From positions 1-64,000 of the forward strand of contig DAOTVD010000266.1 in NCBI GenBank assembly GCA_034437075.1: 64,000 bases of DNA, given 5' to 3'. This stretch comes from DAOTVD01 sp034437075. GTDB taxonomy: Bacteria; Chloroflexota; Anaerolineae; Aggregatilineales; J027. This document shows, one piece after another, positions 61,914 through 64,000 of this stretch. Position 1 is the first letter of the stretch. Every line of letters starts with the position of its first letter. The translations under genes and the position numbers were made by a program. Under the pieces are notes generated by a model, which saw nothing but the letters and a program-made list of their open reading frames with translations, searched no databases and was not told where the DNA came from.

Positions 61914-63600
61914 AGGTGATGAAACCACCCTGGGCCAGTTCGCCCTCGATTGTTTCCAGGATTTCGCCATCCTGGTAGATGGTCAACGTATAGGGGACGG
62001 GGTCTTCGGCGCCACAGGGGAAAACATGCGCGATTTCGATGCGATACTCCCCAGCGGGATAGTCATCATTCCACAAGGCGGCTTCGATAGGTGCTTCGGA
62101 TGTCAGCACACAGCCGCCGTTCGCATCCCCGCTGAAGACGCCGCCGCTGGGTACCGAGCCTGTCACGAAATCCAAGCGATTGCCGTTCGGATCAACCACC
62201 GCCAGGTCGAAATCGGGTGCGCCATCCCAGGCGAGTTCGAAGGCCAAAGCAGCGCTATCTGTGGCAGGCGGCGGTGGGGCTTCAGTGTCTGGCGCGGATT
62301 CATCATCCGGCGTTTCTGTTTCATCGGATGTTTCGGCTTCGGCGGGCACTTCGGGCTCTGCGGCAACAGGCGGCGCATTCACCCCCGTTGTTGCCTCGGA
62401 GAACAGATGCAGGACGAACTCACCGCTAGAGCCTGCGTCCGTCAACACGGTAATTTGATACGTGCCATCCGCAGGCAGCGTTTCTTCGACAATGCGCGCA
62501 TCGGCGGGGCTGTTGAATTGTTCGTTAAAGGTGCCGAAATCGACCGTGCTATCCTGCGCCATGAGCGCTACTGCCGGGTTCAGCAAGCTATCAGCGGCTT
62601 GTTTAACCGAAATGGTCACCACATCGCCCTGCTGGCCGTCAAAGAAATAGCTGATGGAGCCATTCTCCGGGAGCGTGCCGCGCACAAAATCGCCATATAC
62701 CACCGCGTCCCCATCTGCCGCATCATCCATATCGGGGGGGGCCGGTTGTCCGATATTCGGCGCAGAAGCGGACGTGGCATCCGTGACGATCTCTAGCGTA
62801 TAACCGCCCGATGTCGCGCCGGTGGCCTCGCCAAAGCGCGTCGCTTCGATGACATATTGCCCCGTATAAGGCAAGGTGAAATCAGTAATCGCGGCGTCTA
62901 GCGTGCCCAATTCGGCATCATCATTTTGCACAAGTTCGCGGCCTTGGGCATCGCGCAAGCGTAGCAGTGGGTCTAAATTGCTGCCGTCATCCTGGCGTTG
63001 CATATTGATCGAGATGACATCCCCTTCAAAGCCTTCGAATAACCAGCTTTCCACTGGATTATCATCATTCAGGGTGCCCGTGACGGGCTCGTTGTACAGA
63101 ATGATGTCAGGCGGTGGCGTACTGGCGTCGCGTTGGTCGTCGCCGAGTGACTCAGCGCCGGGGCCGGGACGTTGGCCGCCGTCTAGGCGTAGCGAGAGGC
63201 GATATTCTCCGCTGGTGTCGCCTTCATCAAAGCGAAAGCGCGTGGCGATGATACCATGCAAACCATCTTGGTTCAGGGTCACCTGTTCGATAGCCGCGTT
63301 GGTATTCCCCGGCTCGCGATCATCATTCTCCGTGATGACCTCGCCGTTCGGGTCGAGCAAGACCACATACGGGTCGAGTCCATCCGGTGGTGGTTCGACG
63401 GCGGTCAGTTCGATGATGACCACATCCCCGGCTGAGCCTGCGAAAAACCATTCTTCGAACCAGGTTTCATCATTCAGGCTACCCGTTACTTCTTCGCCAT
63501 ATTCAATGAAGGGTGTGTCCTGAGGTTGGGCCAGCGCCGGGAGCGCCATCCCGCAGGCCACGACAATACATACACCAAGTAATCCTCGCCACAAGCGCAT
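61894..63600 (-). CDS. Secreted protein with three PPC-like domains and a DUF2135-like end
   Basis: A 568-residue protein with a signal peptide (residues 1-24). Three repeats of a pre-peptidase C-terminal (PPC)-like fold follow (about 32-152, 176-280, 300-402), each with GxLxx...W.F.G..GDVV and ENDD or NDDA motifs. A Glu/Thr/Pro-rich linker leads to a final domain with FDLAVVDPNGNRLDF and ALWNDDYPAGEYRIE, which is like DUF2135/YfaP. It looks like a surface or extracellular binding protein. No protease domain is attached. Confidence 0.82.
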   Translation of the reverse strand: MRLWRGLLGVCIVVACGMALPALAQPQDTPFIEYGEEVTGSLNDETWFEEWFFAGSAGDVVIIELTAVEPPPDGLDPYVVLLDPNGEVITENDDREPGNTNAAIEQVTLNQDGLHGIIATRFRFDEGDTSGEYRLSLRLDGGQRPGPGAESLGDDQRDASTPPPDIILYNEPVTGTLNDDNPVESWLFEGFEGDVISINMQRQDDGSNLDPLLRLRDAQGRELVQNDDAELGTLDAAITDFTLPYTGQYVIEATRFGEATGATSGGYTLEIVTDATSASAPNIGQPAPPDMDDAADGDAVVYGDFVRGTLPENGSISYFFDGQQGDVVTISVKQAADSLLNPAVALMAQDSTVDFGTFNEQFNSPADARIVEETLPADGTYQITVLTDAGSSGEFVLHLFSEATTGVNAPPVAAEPEVPAEAETSDETETPDDESAPDTEAPPPPATDSAALAFELAWDGAPDFDLAVVDPNGNRLDFVTGSVPSGGVFSGDANGGCVLTSEAPIEAALWNDDYPAGEYRIEIAHVFPCGAEDPVPYTLTIYQDGEILETIEGELAQGGFITYDRSLD

Positions 63601-63653
63601 TTTTACCTCTCACAAAATCCGTTAGTATCTTGCAGAGTGTAACATACAAGGCT

Positions 63654-64000
63654 TCATTTGCGCTTCTTTTTCTTGGCCTTGCCGCGCTGGCTGCGGCGGG
63701 TACGTTGGTCGGGGGCCATTTTCACCAGGCGCGGTTGAAACTTGGCCACGCTGACGACCAAATCTTGCTGGGCCGCCATCACCTCGGTCAGGTCTTTGTA
63801 GACATGCGGCGCTTCATCCAGGCCCGCCGACATGAGTTCGACGCGCGCCTGTTTCAGCTTATGCTCCACTTGCTCCCAGCGTAGCGAGCGTTTCGCCTCG
63901 CCGCGCGACATCCGCCGCCCGGCGCCGTGGGCCGCGCTGTTGAGCGCTTCGGCGTTGCCCAGGCCGCGCACCACATGCCCCGCGTCGGTCATGCTGCCGG
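63654..64000 (-). CDS. rtcB: RNA-splicing ligase RtcB, C-terminal part (5' end outside window)
   Basis: About 115 residues at the C-terminus of RtcB, which joins 2',3'-cyclic phosphate and 5'-OH RNA ends using GTP and Mn. SMTDAGHVVRGLGN and the segment AAHGAGRRMSR around the GMP-binding His are diagnostic, and APHVYKDLTEVMAAQQDLV is the normal family end. A very basic tail (RTRRSQRGKAKKKKRK) is longer than usual. The frame is open to the window edge. Confidence 0.9.
   Translation of the reverse strand, partial: GSMTDAGHVVRGLGNAEALNSAAHGAGRRMSRGEAKRSLRWEQVEHKLKQARVELMSAGLDEAPHVYKDLTEVMAAQQDLVVSVAKFQPRLVKMAPDQRTRRSQRGKAKKKKRK

Noticed and set aside
61873..62796. Long plus-strand open frame antisense to the secreted PPC-type protein
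   Set aside because: The minus-strand frame has a signal peptide and repeated domains; the antisense frame is Cys/Gly/Arg-rich with no family features and arises from codon bias.

Overview
The window looks like chromosomal DNA from a bacterium of the phylum Chloroflexota, probably in or near the Anaerolineae. This is an inference from gene style: a Ser/Thr kinase fused to an STAND NTPase and WD40 propellers, TetR next to a DUF4386 protein, an ArsR/DUF2087 remnant, a eukaryote-like IleS under a T-box, many secreted proteins of unknown role, and palindromic CCCCTCCCC-type intergenic repeats. No rRNA or CRISPR array was seen. One tRNA, one T-box riboswitch and one strong non-coding RNA candidate were found.

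Layout. 1-10.6 kb: the end of a TPR protein, a decayed ArsR-type regulator, then a minus-strand group of penicillin-acylase-like hydrolase, a 1527-residue kinase-STAND-WD40 protein and an FHA protein, which together look like a phospho-signalling module. 10.6-16.3 kb: a repeat-rich, visibly more A+T-rich segment with two families of short terminal-inverted-repeat elements (called A and B here), a TetR-DUF4386 pair, and a P-type ATPase next to a phosphatidylcholine-synthase-like enzyme. 16.5-22 kb: a three-gene sensory operon of UrtA-like binding protein, hybrid histidine kinase and receiver-histidine kinase. 22-23.2 kb: hairpin repeats, another element A and a 5'-truncated transposase. 23.2-29.6 kb: fabD, rpmF, a PIN-TRAM membrane protein, half-size ChrA, a flippase and a B12-type radical SAM protein.

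29.7-37.2 kb: a T-box leader with an Ile (ATC) specifier heads a tight operon of a GNAT, two membrane TPR proteins, two small bitopic proteins and ileS, followed across a hairpin by lspA. 37.2-40.9 kb: a secreted phosphodiester-glycosidase-like protein, a free-standing structured RNA with its own terminator (6S-like candidate), a small membrane protein and purine nucleoside phosphorylase. 41-50.1 kb: an ABC exporter pair of the LolD/MacB type, an M29 aminopeptidase, two alpha/beta hydrolases and a large exported unknown. 50.2-56 kb: tRNA-Arg, a Suv3-like RNA helicase, an M20 peptidase and a membrane-anchored HExxH protease, the last two separated exactly by an element A that supplies both stop codons. 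56-60.2 kb: a PadR-controlled ABC-2 drug/lipid-type exporter with tandem operators. 60.2-64 kb: an HNH nuclease, two secreted proteins and the 3' part of rtcB.

The observations most worth following are the element A insertions that make gene stop codons, the orphan RNA near 39.0 kb, the long T-box operon, the kinase/FHA module, and the Suv3-like helicase.
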